From CAZWDL01 sp964632995 (GTDB taxonomy: Bacteria > Bacteroidota > Bacteroidia > Chitinophagales > Saprospiraceae): 64,000 nucleotides of DNA. Positions 1-8,910 of the stretch are shown piece by piece. The notes beneath the pieces are model-generated. The model worked only from the letters and a program-made list of their open reading frames with translations. It ran no database searches and had not been told where the DNA came from. The position numbers and the translations under genes were made by a program. Position 1 is the stretch's first letter, and each line of letters begins with the position of its first letter. The DNA lies in assembly GCA_964632995.1 (NCBI GenBank), contig CAZWDL010000027.1, positions 4,513 to 68,512 on the forward strand. The letters are read 5' to 3'.

Positions 1-408
1 CGCCAGCGCCTCCGCCGCCTGCTCATACTCCTCCGGACGTACATAGATGACATAGCCGTAACTTCCCTGCCCGTTGGTGACCCCGTTGGAAGCGTAGACG
101 TTCACCTTTGCCCGGTACAGCAGTTTGTGGATATCGACCAGCGCGCCGATTTCGTCTTTGCCCTGCACGATGAAGGCTCGGTGCGGGCCGATGAGTTCCA
201 GACCGGCTTTTTTGGCCTGATCTTTCAGGTCGGCGCTAACTGCCGGGAAAATGGTCAGCTGGGTATGATCCGGGCCGGTGGGCATGGCGGCAAAAGCCAG
301 CAAGTTGATGCCGAGATCAGAGAGATCCTCCAGAATCTGATAAGCTTCACCGGGGCGGTCCGGGACGTTGGCGTAGAAATAATCGACGCGGCGGATGTTG
401 TAGGACAT
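1..408 (-). CDS. ACT-domain protein, partial (C-terminus beyond window edge)
   Basis: The 136 visible residues begin MSYNIRRVDYFYANVPDRPG and run off the left edge of the window. The opening, with a beta strand followed by DRPGEAYQILEDLSDLGINL, is the pattern of an ACT domain, a small ligand-binding fold that usually senses amino acids. A second, weaker ACT-like segment appears to start near residue 80 (FIVQGKDEIGALVDIHKLL). This suggests a stand-alone tandem-ACT regulatory protein rather than an enzyme with an attached ACT domain, but the missing end prevents certainty. The ATG at 406-408 is the first usable start and follows a hairpin at 428-458. It lies on the same strand as the BNR-repeat gene upstream, 127 bp away, so the hairpin may separate the two transcripts. 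Ligand unknown. Confidence 0.75.
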   Translation of the reverse strand, partial: MSYNIRRVDYFYANVPDRPGEAYQILEDLSDLGINLLAFAAMPTGPDHTQLTIFPAVSADLKDQAKKAGLELIGPHRAFIVQGKDEIGALVDIHKLLYRAKVNVYASNGVTNGQGSYGYVIYVRPEEYEQAAEALA

Positions 409-427
409 GTTGGTGTTGGTTTGTTCC

Positions 428-458
428 ACCAAGTGGCGCTTTTCCAGCGCCACTTGGT
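428..458. terminator. Perfect 13-bp inverted repeat, probable terminator
   Basis: Arms at 428-440 and 446-458 are perfectly complementary around a 5-base loop. A T-rich stretch follows on the plus side only, whereas the neighbouring genes run on the minus strand, so the hairpin may act as a processing or weak termination site between the BNR-repeat gene and the ACT gene. Confidence 0.45.
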
Positions 459-535
459 TTTCCTGTTTAAAATAGCAGTTTAGTTTTATAACTGGAAATA
501 AGCTGATGTCGTTTACTTCCCCATCTTTTCTTTTT

Positions 536-3073
536 TCAAATCTTCAGCACCTTTCCTGTTTCCACAAATTCCCGTCCCGTATCCAGTGCGCTTCCCCTGA
601 TCCTGTAAAAATACCCCCCCGCCGGCAGGTCGCCGATATCGTAAGAGCGGGTAGTCGACTGCCCGGCCCGCAGGTGGCTTTCCAGCGGACGGACCAATTG
701 CCCCTTGGCATTGTACAAATCAATAGAGAGGCGGATAGGGGAGGGTAGTTTCAGTTCGAAGGAGAGCAGCTCGCGGACCGGGTTGGGCGAGACGACGATA
801 TCAAGCCTGGCGGGTGGCGGCGGCGTACTTCCCGGTTCCAGCAGGTTCACTTCGTAGACGCCGCGGCCGTGGGTGGCCGCCCGCAGGCGGCGGTTGGCGG
901 GGGAGTAGCTCAGGTGCAGCACCATGGCGGCTTCGGGCATTCCGCGGCCGTGCAGCTGCCAGTTGGCGCCCTCGTCGAAGGAGACGAAGACGCCCAAATC
1001 GTTCCCGAGGTACAGATGTTCCGGGTTAAGCGGATCGATAAACAGCGTGCCGGCCGGCAGGTCGGGCAGGCCGTTGGTGAGGGGCTCCCACGACTGGCCA
1101 CCGTCCTTACTGCGGTAGAGATGCGGCGTGCCAAAGCCGGCAAAAGTGATATACACGACGGCAGGATCATCGGGGTGCAGGACGATATCGGTAGCGATGC
1201 GATTTGGCAGACCCTCCAACATAGTCCAGGAATTCCCGCTGTCCCGGCTTCGCCACACCTTTGCCGTTCCGCCGGCCAGGGGAGCGGTGCTGAGGTAGAT
1301 CAGCTGTTCGTCCTGTTCGCTCAGGGCGATGGTGAGAATGGGGTTGTTGGGATCAATGGGGGCGGAAGAAGTCGCCGACCAGCTCTCACCGCGGTTGCGG
1401 GACAGATGCAGGCGCTCGGCGCCGGCGTAGATCACATTGGGATGGACGGGCGACAGCTCGTAGGGTGCGCTGAAGGCCCGGCGCTCGCCTTTGGAGGAGG
1501 GGATAGCCAGCTCAAAGAACGACTGACCCCGGTCCTCGCTGCGGTGCAGGTTCAGGTTCTGAGAGGATGCAAAGAGGATATTGTCATCGATAGGGGAGAT
1601 GGCGGTCGACATGCCGTCGCCGCCCACCACTTTCTGCCAGGCCGGCTCACCGCGGTAGATGACCGTGGCATTGTCCTGCAGGCCGCCCATGGCTAGCTCC
1701 GGGTCGGTGGCGGAGCTGGAGAAATTGGCGTAGAACTGAGTGGATTGGTAACTGCCGTTGCGCCCGGCCCAGGTGTCGCCGCCGTCTTCCGAGACGAAGA
1801 CGCCGCCGTCGGTAGCCAAAAAAATAATGTCGGGGTCCTGGGGATGGTAATAAACGGCGTGCATATCGGCATGGGCGTAGCGGGGTGGTCCTTCCGGCCC
1901 ACCCACCGACGGTGTGGCGCCGGGCTCCCAGAGATCCCATCGGGAAACCTGGGTAAGGCTCATACCCCCGTCGCTCGACCGATGCGCGTCTATGCCTACA
2001 TACAGGAGCCGGTCAGGATCGTCGGGATGGACAGCTAGCTCGTGAGAGTACCAGCCCTGGTAGCGTGCGACGTTTTCGGTATTAATGAGTTCCCAGTTGT
2101 CGCCGCCGTCGATCGACTTGTACAACCCGATGCTGGCGGTCTGGCTGGCTACGGAGGCATAGATCACATCGGGATCGGAAGGGCTGATGGCCAGCATGGT
2201 CTTGCCCCGGTAGAAATCGATAATCCCCTGATCGAGTTTTTGAAAAGAACGGCCGCCATCGGTAGAACGATACACGCCGCGGTCAGGGCTGTTGAGACTA
2301 CCGTAGGCGACAAAGAGGCGGCTGGTGTCCGCCGGGTCAAGTTCCAGGTCCATAGCCATGCGCAGGTGATGAGCGTTGCGCCAGGTGAAGCCCGCATCGT
2401 AGCTGGTCAGGAGCCCTTCCGTGGTGGCGGCGAAAAGCGTCCGCGGATTCTCCGGATTGATGATGATCCCCCAGACGCCGCGCTGCTCGGTCTGCGTCCA
2501 GTCGAGCGAGGGGCGCCAGCTGCGGCCCCCGTCGGTCGACTTCAGAATGCCGATGCCGTAGCTGCCCCGGGTGAAACGCTGCACAATGCCGGGATAGGCG
2601 GCTTCGTAGTTGTACACCTCACCGGTGCCGATGTACATAATATTCGGGTTGTTAGGATCAATAGCGATACTCGACACCGCCAGCACCGGATAGCCCGTGG
2701 CTACGGGCGCCCAGGCTTCGGGGCCTTTGCCCGCTGTGGTCGTTTTCCACAACCCTCCACTTGCCGAGCCGGCGAAGATGATGTCCGGATTGTCGTGGTG
2801 AAAGGCCAGACAAAGCGTGCGTCCGCCTACGTTTTTCGGGCCCAGCGATTGCCATGCGGGCAGCTCGTCCCGCAAACTGAAATTGCGATACTCCCGGAAA
2901 GCTTCGAAGAGCCGGTCGGAACGCAGGCGCCCATCCGGATAAGCCCGCTGGAATACCCACCAGTCGAAGGCCTGGGCCGCGCCGCTCTGAGGAACGGGCT
3001 CCGGATGCCGGCAGGCGTTGAGCATGAACAGGAGAAGAAGGGAAAGGTGTAATAAAATTCCTTTTTGTTGCAT
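536..3073 (-). CDS. BNR/sortilin-type beta-propeller protein with T9SS type A tail
   Basis: This 845-residue protein is built from repeats of the type GLYKSIDGGDNWELI and VYRSTDGGRSFQKL, each holding the S/T-x-DGG-x-[ST]-W Asp-box of BNR/VPS10 (sortilin-like) propellers, here spanning roughly residues 90-740. Bacteroidota annotate such proteins as glycosyl-hydrolase-like or photosystem-assembly-factor-like, but no catalytic residues can be assigned. The N-terminus has a hydrophobic segment ending in LNAC (Cys21), a plausible lipobox. The last 85 residues (from about SPNPVRELLSFELKLP to VETGKVLKI) match a T9SS type A sorting domain. Lipid anchoring and T9SS export are normally alternative signals, so the combination is odd. 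It is likely to sit on the cell surface. Divergent from the Dna2-like gene, with 288 bp between them holding the upstream regions of both. Confidence 0.85.
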   Translation of the reverse strand: MQQKGILLHLSLLLLFMLNACRHPEPVPQSGAAQAFDWWVFQRAYPDGRLRSDRLFEAFREYRNFSLRDELPAWQSLGPKNVGGRTLCLAFHHDNPDIIFAGSASGGLWKTTTAGKGPEAWAPVATGYPVLAVSSIAIDPNNPNIMYIGTGEVYNYEAAYPGIVQRFTRGSYGIGILKSTDGGRSWRPSLDWTQTEQRGVWGIIINPENPRTLFAATTEGLLTSYDAGFTWRNAHHLRMAMDLELDPADTSRLFVAYGSLNSPDRGVYRSTDGGRSFQKLDQGIIDFYRGKTMLAISPSDPDVIYASVASQTASIGLYKSIDGGDNWELINTENVARYQGWYSHELAVHPDDPDRLLYVGIDAHRSSDGGMSLTQVSRWDLWEPGATPSVGGPEGPPRYAHADMHAVYYHPQDPDIIFLATDGGVFVSEDGGDTWAGRNGSYQSTQFYANFSSSATDPELAMGGLQDNATVIYRGEPAWQKVVGGDGMSTAISPIDDNILFASSQNLNLHRSEDRGQSFFELAIPSSKGERRAFSAPYELSPVHPNVIYAGAERLHLSRNRGESWSATSSAPIDPNNPILTIALSEQDEQLIYLSTAPLAGGTAKVWRSRDSGNSWTMLEGLPNRIATDIVLHPDDPAVVYITFAGFGTPHLYRSKDGGQSWEPLTNGLPDLPAGTLFIDPLNPEHLYLGNDLGVFVSFDEGANWQLHGRGMPEAAMVLHLSYSPANRRLRAATHGRGVYEVNLLEPGSTPPPPARLDIVVSPNPVRELLSFELKLPSPIRLSIDLYNAKGQLVRPLESHLRAGQSTTRSYDIGDLPAGGYFYRIRGSALDTGREFVETGKVLKI

Positions 3074-3361
3074 GGTTTCAGTTCAACTAAGTTTCCAAAT
3101 ACATGTTCGTCGAGGTTTCCAAACCCCGACATTCTATCCTGCGGACTTTAACCGGTATTACGCTATGCTTAACCAATTTCCGACCATATTATTATTTTGG
3201 TCAAAAATCAGTTTTTTCTGAATAACAAAAACAGCAAAGCGCTGATTTTGCCGCCTTATACATCCCCTGATGATGATTCCCGCTATTCTCCGAGCCGACC
3301 TTCTGGCAACTCTGTCCGACACTTCTTATCTTCGCGTCGAACACGCTAACAAAAAGCACCT

Positions 3362-6300
3362 ATGAACGAAGCAGCGCTGGCCGACTTGTTTTACCGGGAA
3401 GTAGCGAAGATCGATAAAAACGAAGAACTGGAACCGGTCGCCAAAGTAAAGGCCCTGTACCGCCTGCTCGGGCTGCTCTTTGTCGAGGTAACCAAACAGG
3501 AGCGCTTTCACTTTTCCACCCTCTTCGCCCGCATCGCCTACGCGGGGCACAAGCACGGCCTCGATAAACGGGAGCAATTTTACATTCATCACTTTCGCAA
3601 ACGCGCCGGGGAATTGCGGGAGGACAGGCTGGAGCCCGAAGAAGTGGAAGAGATTTACGCCCTGGGTCTGAAAACCCTCTGTACCTGTATTGCCGGTTTG
3701 CTCAAGGTCCCGCTTCCGCAAAATACAGGACTGCAAATACCGGCTCGCTGGCCGGCGCTGGTCGCCCCGGTAGACATCCAGGCCTTCAAGGCGAAAGCCC
3801 GGGTGGTGGTCCTGGAGGATGACGCCGCAGCCCAGCAACTGCTGGTGCGCGACGAGGAGCAGCCGCAGGATATCCTCCGCGTGCAGTACGGGCTGCCGGA
3901 ACGCAACGAAAATTTCAATCCCACCATCAGAACCATCCGCAAAGTCTTCGGACTGCCGGTGACGCTCAACCTGCTGGATGTGGAGATCGACACCCAGGGC
4001 GTCTACCGGCCGCGCGCCTTCGTCGTGGAGCCCGACTACCTGGTTGATGTGACGGCCGTCGCCGAATGCTTCAAACCCGACGGCGCCGAACCCTGGCTGC
4101 ACCTGCTGAAGAAATTCCTGCCCTTCCCGGTGACCAAGTACCTGGTCATCGGAAATATCGCCAACTTCTTTCTGGACGAGCTGCTCGGCAATCCCGAAGC
4201 TACGTTTAAAGAACTTTTCCCTCAGGTTTTTCAGCTCAACCCGCTGGCCTTCTGCCTCTTTTCCGACCGCGAGATCCGCGAGATCATGCAGACGGCACAG
4301 GGCCACTTCATTAACCTGAAGCGCGTCATCCTCCGGGAATTTCCCGAACAGGGCATCGATCCGGCGCACGCTTATCTCGAACCTTCATTTTATTCTGAGC
4401 TCTACGGCTTGCAGGGGCGTCTCGACCTTTTTTACCAGCACCAGGATAAATCCGCAATCGTGGAATTGAAGAGCGGCAAACCTTTTATGCCGAACCGCCA
4501 CGGACTGAGTAATAATCATTTTACCCAGACGCTGCTCTACGACCTGCTCATCCGCTCGACCTTCGGCCATAAAACAGATCCGGTCAATTACATCCTCTAC
4601 TCCAGCCAGCAGGAGCAAACGCTGCGCTATGCCCCGCAGGTGAAAGCCCAGCAGTACGAGGCGTTGCAGTTGCGCAACCAGTTGCTGGCTATCGAGCGGC
4701 TGCTGACAAAACTGGGTGAGCCGGACCAGGACTTGCTCGTGCAGGGGCGCCGCCTGTTCGGCCGTCTTCGTCCCAGCCGCTTCCCGCAGGCGCGCGGCTT
4801 CTTCCGTAACGACCTGGCTGACTTCGCCGGGGCCTTCGGCAAGCTCGATGAGCTGGAGCAGAAGTACTTCACCGCTTTCGCCGGCTTCATCGCCCGCGAG
4901 CATCGCCTGGCCAAAACGGGCGTGCAGGGACTGGAATCGCTCAACGGACAGGCTTCCCTCTGGCTCAACGAGCTGGAGGAGAAAACCGATAGCTATGACA
5001 TCCTCAACCATTTGCGCGTACGCGACAATCACGCCCGCGAAGCCGAACCGCTCATCGTCTTCGACAAAACGGAAGATACGCACGGACTAGCCAATTTTCG
5101 CGAAGGCGATATCGCCGTCCTGTACCCCTTCGACGCGGAATCGGACTCGGTGCTGTCCAACCAGATTTTCAAATGCACCATCCTGGAGCTGAGCAAGGAG
5201 ACGGTAACCGTACGCCTGCGCTCGCGGCAGTTCAACGACGACCTCTTCGAGCGCTACGACCGCTGGAACCTGGAACACGACCTGTTCGACAGCGGCTTCC
5301 TGTCGCTGTACCGGGGCTTGTACGAATTTGCCACCATCGATAAAGACAAGCGCGACCTGCTGCTGGGCCGCCGCCCGCCCCGCGAAGGCAGTCTGCCCCC
5401 CTGCCAGCCACCTGTTGAACTGACCGACGAGCAGCAAGATATCTTCAAACGCATCCTGGCCGCCGAGGACTACTTCCTGCTCTGGGGACCACCCGGCACC
5501 GGCAAGACCAGCATGATGCTCAAGCACCTGGTCGGTTACCTGATGGTCAATACCGAAGAGCACCTGCTCCTGCTGGCCTATACCAACCGCGCCGTCGATG
5601 AGATCTGCGAGGCCATCGAATCGCTCGGGGAAGATATGCGTGACCACTATCTGCGCATCGGCTCGCGCTATTCCACCGCCGAACGCTTCCGCGGGCAGCT
5701 GCTGCGCGCCAAGATCCAGAAGACGAGCACCCGGCAGGAACTGCGCAACATTATCGACCGGCACCGGATTGTCGTAGCTACCGTTGCCTCCATCAGCAAC
5801 CGGCCGGAACTGATGGAACTCAAGACCTTCGACCGCGTCCTGATCGATGAGGCTTCTCAGATACTGGAACCGCTGCTGGTGGGTCTGCTGCCCCGCTTCC
5901 GCCGTTTCGTTCTCATCGGCGATCACAAACAATTACCGGCGGTAGTGGTGCAGGACGGCGACAACTCCCAGGTCTTTGACGAGGATCTGCAGCGCCTGGG
6001 ACTGGCCAACCTGCGCAATTCTCTCTTCGAGCGCCTCTACAAGCGCTGCATCGACGCCAACTGGGACTGGGCCTTCGCCCAGCTGAGCCACCAGGGACGC
6101 ATGCACCGCGACATCATGCACTTTCCTAACGAACACTTCTACGCGGGCAGCCTTAAAATTCTCCCCGAAGCACTGCCCTTCCACCGCCGCCAACTGGCTG
6201 ATATTGAGTTCCCGGCTCTTGCCAAGGGCGAAGAATTATCGCAACAGCTGCTCAGCCGCCGCGTATTGTTTTTACCCACCTTGGTCGATGAAGGCAGCGT

Positions 6301-6736
6301 CACTCAGAAAACCAACCGTCATGAGGCGGAACTGATCGGCCGGCTTATCGCCGCCTTCCGCGCCCTATACGAGGGAGGTGGCCGCTCCTTCGGACCGGAG
6401 AGCATCGGCGTGATCACGCCCTACCGCGCCCAGATCGCCCAGATCCGCCAGGTGCTGGAAGAACAGGGTATGGACCCCGACGAGCTGACCATCGATACCG
6501 TCGAGCGCTACCAGGGGGGCGCCCGCGACATCATCCTCATCTCGCTGTGTACCAACGGCATCGAGCAGCTCACCTCGCTGGTCTCCCTCTCCGAAGAGGG
6601 GGTCGACCGCAAGCTCAACGTCGCCCTCACGCGGGCGCGCGAGCACCTCGTGGTGATCGGGAACCCGGAGCTGCTGCAACGAAACGGAGTGTACGCGGAG
6701 TTTCTGAAGTACTACGCTCCGGAAACAGCGGAATAA
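3362..6736 (+). CDS. Dna2-like nuclease-helicase (PD-(D/E)XK nuclease fused to SF1 helicase)
   Basis: This 1124-residue protein joins a nuclease and a superfamily 1 helicase. The nuclease signature sits near residues 340-373: GLQGRLD with Asp355, then AIVELKSGK with Glu368 and Lys370, the D-x12-E-x-K arrangement of RecB/Cas4/Dna2-type nucleases. The helicase half has GPPGTGKT (Walker A, residues 709-716), DEAS (Walker B, Asp829-Glu830), then LSHQGRMH, VITPYRAQI, DTVERYQGG and LNVALTRAREHL, which follow helicase motifs III-VI of the Upf1/Dna2 group. Likely role is 5'-flap or end processing in replication and repair in the cytoplasm. I do not see the clustered cysteines that hold the iron-sulfur cluster of eukaryotic Dna2. 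It stands alone as a single gene with no recognisable defence partner, which favours repair over defence. The ATG at 3362 follows a 288-bp divergent upstream region. Confidence 0.88.
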   Translation: MNEAALADLFYREVAKIDKNEELEPVAKVKALYRLLGLLFVEVTKQERFHFSTLFARIAYAGHKHGLDKREQFYIHHFRKRAGELREDRLEPEEVEEIYALGLKTLCTCIAGLLKVPLPQNTGLQIPARWPALVAPVDIQAFKAKARVVVLEDDAAAQQLLVRDEEQPQDILRVQYGLPERNENFNPTIRTIRKVFGLPVTLNLLDVEIDTQGVYRPRAFVVEPDYLVDVTAVAECFKPDGAEPWLHLLKKFLPFPVTKYLVIGNIANFFLDELLGNPEATFKELFPQVFQLNPLAFCLFSDREIREIMQTAQGHFINLKRVILREFPEQGIDPAHAYLEPSFYSELYGLQGRLDLFYQHQDKSAIVELKSGKPFMPNRHGLSNNHFTQTLLYDLLIRSTFGHKTDPVNYILYSSQQEQTLRYAPQVKAQQYEALQLRNQLLAIERLLTKLGEPDQDLLVQGRRLFGRLRPSRFPQARGFFRNDLADFAGAFGKLDELEQKYFTAFAGFIAREHRLAKTGVQGLESLNGQASLWLNELEEKTDSYDILNHLRVRDNHAREAEPLIVFDKTEDTHGLANFREGDIAVLYPFDAESDSVLSNQIFKCTILELSKETVTVRLRSRQFNDDLFERYDRWNLEHDLFDSGFLSLYRGLYEFATIDKDKRDLLLGRRPPREGSLPPCQPPVELTDEQQDIFKRILAAEDYFLLWGPPGTGKTSMMLKHLVGYLMVNTEEHLLLLAYTNRAVDEICEAIESLGEDMRDHYLRIGSRYSTAERFRGQLLRAKIQKTSTRQELRNIIDRHRIVVATVASISNRPELMELKTFDRVLIDEASQILEPLLVGLLPRFRRFVLIGDHKQLPAVVVQDGDNSQVFDEDLQRLGLANLRNSLFERLYKRCIDANWDWAFAQLSHQGRMHRDIMHFPNEHFYAGSLKILPEALPFHRRQLADIEFPALAKGEELSQQLLSRRVLFLPTLVDEGSVTQKTNRHEAELIGRLIAAFRALYEGGGRSFGPESIGVITPYRAQIAQIRQVLEEQGMDPDELTIDTVERYQGGARDIILISLCTNGIEQLTSLVSLSEEGVDRKLNVALTRAREHLVVIGNPELLQRNGVYAEFLKYYAPETAE

Positions 6737-6782
6737 AGGCGCGCAAAGCAAGCAAGACGGCTGTACTGGCTTGTTATTATGA

Positions 6783-7016
6783 CACGCGGAGGCGCAAAGA
6801 ACGCAGAGAAGGGTGGCTTTTCACTAAAAAGCTCTTTAAACTTAGCGACCTCAGCGGCTCTGCGTGCCACTTACCGCCGGCACAGCTGCCCTTCGTGTGC
6901 GAGGCTTGCAGGGTGCCCCACGCAGTGGCGCAGAGTTCGCAGAGCAAATAGATCGTTGAACTAAAACAGGGCGGCGCTGCCGGCCATGGACTTTGCGTTC
7001 TTTGCGGCTCTGCGTG
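6783..7016. repeat. Four copies of a 26-bp repeat in alternating orientation
   Basis: The 475-bp gap 6737-7211 has no convincing gene but holds four related 26-bp units: plus orientation at 6783-6808, minus at 6841-6866, plus at 6919-6944 and minus at 6991-7016. The shared core reads cacgcrgaggcgcaaagaac in the forward sense. The copies form two head-to-head pairs, so the RNA could fold into long hairpins, or the whole could be a nested palindromic intergenic element. Short open frames through it are low-complexity products of the repeat and are not called as genes. Confidence 0.8.
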
Positions 7017-7211
7017 GGATCTAAAAGTCATTTTTCGCGCCAGCGAAAAGCTACTTCAAAAAGGGAAATGCGCGGCACTGCCTTTAATAAGGCGCGTATG
7101 AGGGCGCAGAGAACAGTCGCTTTCACAAAAGGAGTCTGACACTTTGCAAATAGGTTTTTTGGGTCATGGATAATTTTTTAAAAAAACATATCTTAACATT
7201 GCCCAGCCAGG

Positions 7212-7997
7212 ATGAAATCCAATACCATGAATAGTAAGCAGCTAATCCCGGTCTTTCTTTTCCTGTTCTCTTTTTCTCATTGTGAGAAAGAAGTTTCTCT
7301 TACCCCGGCAGATCCGGAACCGCCCGTGGATTCCACGAATGTGGTCTCACCTCCGGATACGAGTAGCGATGAGCCTGTCGATACGACCACCACGGCGCCC
7401 CCGGATACGATATACAGCGCATTCGGAGCCTACTTCCCCCTCGGCTAGCATCACCGGTGGTTGTACGAATCCCGGTATATAAGATATGATGATGTCAACC
7501 TGACCGTCGATACGACCTTTGCTTACCCGGAATTATCCGTACTGAAGGATACCATTGCCCCAGGCAGGCAATACATCAAACTCAGCGATTACCTCTACAT
7601 CCGAGTTCAGGACGGACAGTATTTCCAGTACTTCCGCTCACCCGAAGACGGCAATAATAACGAGTGGATATTCCTGGACGAAAACGCTGAACCGGGATCG
7701 CGGTGGACAACTGACACGGTACGGTACCAGGACCACCCGGTGGAGGGGCCGGTGTATGTTTACTTTGCTTATGAGCTTGTAGAAAAAGGAGGTACGCTGG
7801 AAATACACGGCATCACTTATGAGCAGGTGATCACCGTGTTCGAGGATCGCTATATGAAGCTGGGAGAAAAACCTTTCGATGATAATATTTCCCGCCGTAT
7901 CTTTTACTACGCCAAAGATATTGGTTTGATCCGGGAAGAGTGGGAGGGATTCAATGTGAAATATGAACAGGATCTCATTGAGTTTGAGACAGATTAA
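7212..7997 (+). pseudogene. Lipoprotein gene interrupted by an in-frame TAG
   Basis: Two open stretches lie in the same frame, separated only by a TAG at 7446-7448. The first (78 codons) starts with a lipoprotein signal ending near FSFSHC (Cys24) and a Pro/Thr/Asp-rich linker, and ends AFGAYFPLG. The second continues HHRWLYESRYIRYDDV and runs to 7997. Joined, the junction reads YFPLG-stop-HHRWLYE, which resembles the YFPLxxGxxWxYE opening seen in secreted Bacteroidota lipoproteins, so the two halves were surely one gene of about 261 codons. Possible explanations are a point-mutated pseudogene, a sequencing error or amber read-through; nothing in the sequence favours read-through. No function can be assigned. 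The alternative start ATG at codon 6 is equally good. Confidence 0.75.
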
Positions 7998-8018
7998 CGG
8001 CTGGGTTTCAGACTGGGT

Positions 8019-8062
8019 AGCATAGAACTGCCAGTTTTTTAAAAAACTGGCAGTTCTATGCT
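8019..8062. terminator. 44-bp perfect palindrome, bidirectional terminator
   Basis: Two 22-base arms are exactly complementary with no loop bases between them and meet at six T followed by six A. It lies between the convergent lipoprotein pseudogene and the PPC-domain gene, so each strand gives a hairpin followed by a short run of U-rich sequence, typical of a shared rho-independent terminator. Confidence 0.8.
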
Positions 8063-8078
8063 TTGGACTGCCGGCTGC

Positions 8079-8504
8079 TTACTCCTTCCTGCTCACACTA
8101 AGCTCCCGCCATCCGGTCTCCTCATCCTTCTCCCTGGTGAAGATCAGTTCCTTACATTCTCCGATGACGATTTCGGCGGTAGTGTAGACGAAATTTTCCT
8201 CAAGCAGGTGACCGCCGGTGGTGCGACCCCGGCTGTCGCTGATGCAGAGGTGTAGGTGCACCCCGTGGCGGCTGACCGTTCCGGCGAGGCTGACGATCTC
8301 GAAATAGCCCTTGGCCATGACGCCGTCGGGGCGGTTGGCAAAGCGCAAGTGGGTCTGGGTCAGACTGCCTACGCCGGTCATAATCCAGCCGGCTTCGATG
8401 TTTTGCTCTATGGCGTAAGCCTGAATCTCTTTTCGCAGGTCCTGCCCGGGCTGCAGGCGGAAAGCGTGAATTTGCAGGTGGTCCTCGTGCATAACTGGTT
8501 TCAT
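8079..8504 (-). CDS. PPC/DUF296 domain protein
   Basis: The 141 residues cover one complete PPC (DUF296) domain, the fold also used by plant AT-hook proteins. Family marks are AFRLQPGQDLRKEI near residue 14, GWIMTGVGSLTQTHLRF in the middle, then SRHGVHLHLCISD with the two closely spaced His that help bind a metal in bacterial members, and TGGHLLE. Bacterial PPC proteins are small trimeric cytoplasmic proteins with no agreed function; some are annotated as DNA-binding, but no separate DNA-binding segment is present here. It ends at the bidirectional palindrome and is followed upstream by a repeat-rich gap. Confidence 0.87.
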   Translation of the reverse strand: MKPVMHEDHLQIHAFRLQPGQDLRKEIQAYAIEQNIEAGWIMTGVGSLTQTHLRFANRPDGVMAKGYFEIVSLAGTVSRHGVHLHLCISDSRGRTTGGHLLEENFVYTTAEIVIGECKELIFTREKDEETGWRELSVSRKE

Positions 8505-8626
8505 TGAATGGGTTAAGGCCTTATGAATTATTCAGCTATTCTGTTTGGTCACGCAGGGCTTTTGTCGAATTAAGTTCATTTCTTTGGAAATGGTTTGTAG
8601 AAATGTACGGAAAAAATGTTTCCCAT

Positions 8627-8679
8627 GTAGCACAGGCTTACAGCCTGTTTCTTTCCAGGTTTACCGACCTTTAGGTCGG
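8627..8679. repeat. REP-like element with two small hairpins
   Basis: In the 357-bp gap 8505-8861 two hairpins lie close together: one within gtagcacaggcttacagcct (from 8627) and one with perfect 7-bp arms at 8664-8670 and 8673-8679. The gtagcacaggcttnnagcctg string is a form I recognise from dispersed palindromic REP-type elements in several phyla. The rest of the gap holds nothing recognisable. Confidence 0.55.
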
Positions 8680-8825
8680 CGCGAGAAGTAACGAAAAAGC
8701 GATAGGGATACTTTAAAGGAAAATTTTCACAGGCCATTATCCAGCAGGCCAATAATGCTATGGATAAAAGACGCATCATTTCTGGCTTTTTTCTGAAATA
8801 TACGCTTTTGGCGCCAGTAGCTCCA

Positions 8826-8910
8826 CGACTTTTTCCCTGACTCTCCTGACTTCCTCCCGACTTATTTCCTGACTTCCTCCTGACCTTCCCTGACTTCCTC
8901 CCGACTTTCC
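8826..8910. repeat. Degenerate tandem repeat of about 10-12 bp at the end of the SDR gene
   Basis: The plus strand repeats variants of cctgacttcctcc at least six times. The stop codon of the SDR/DUF2867 gene (8862-8864) falls inside the array, so the last 20 residues of that protein, a run rich in Glu, Arg, Gly and Ser, are encoded by repeat units and may vary in length by slippage. Confidence 0.7.
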
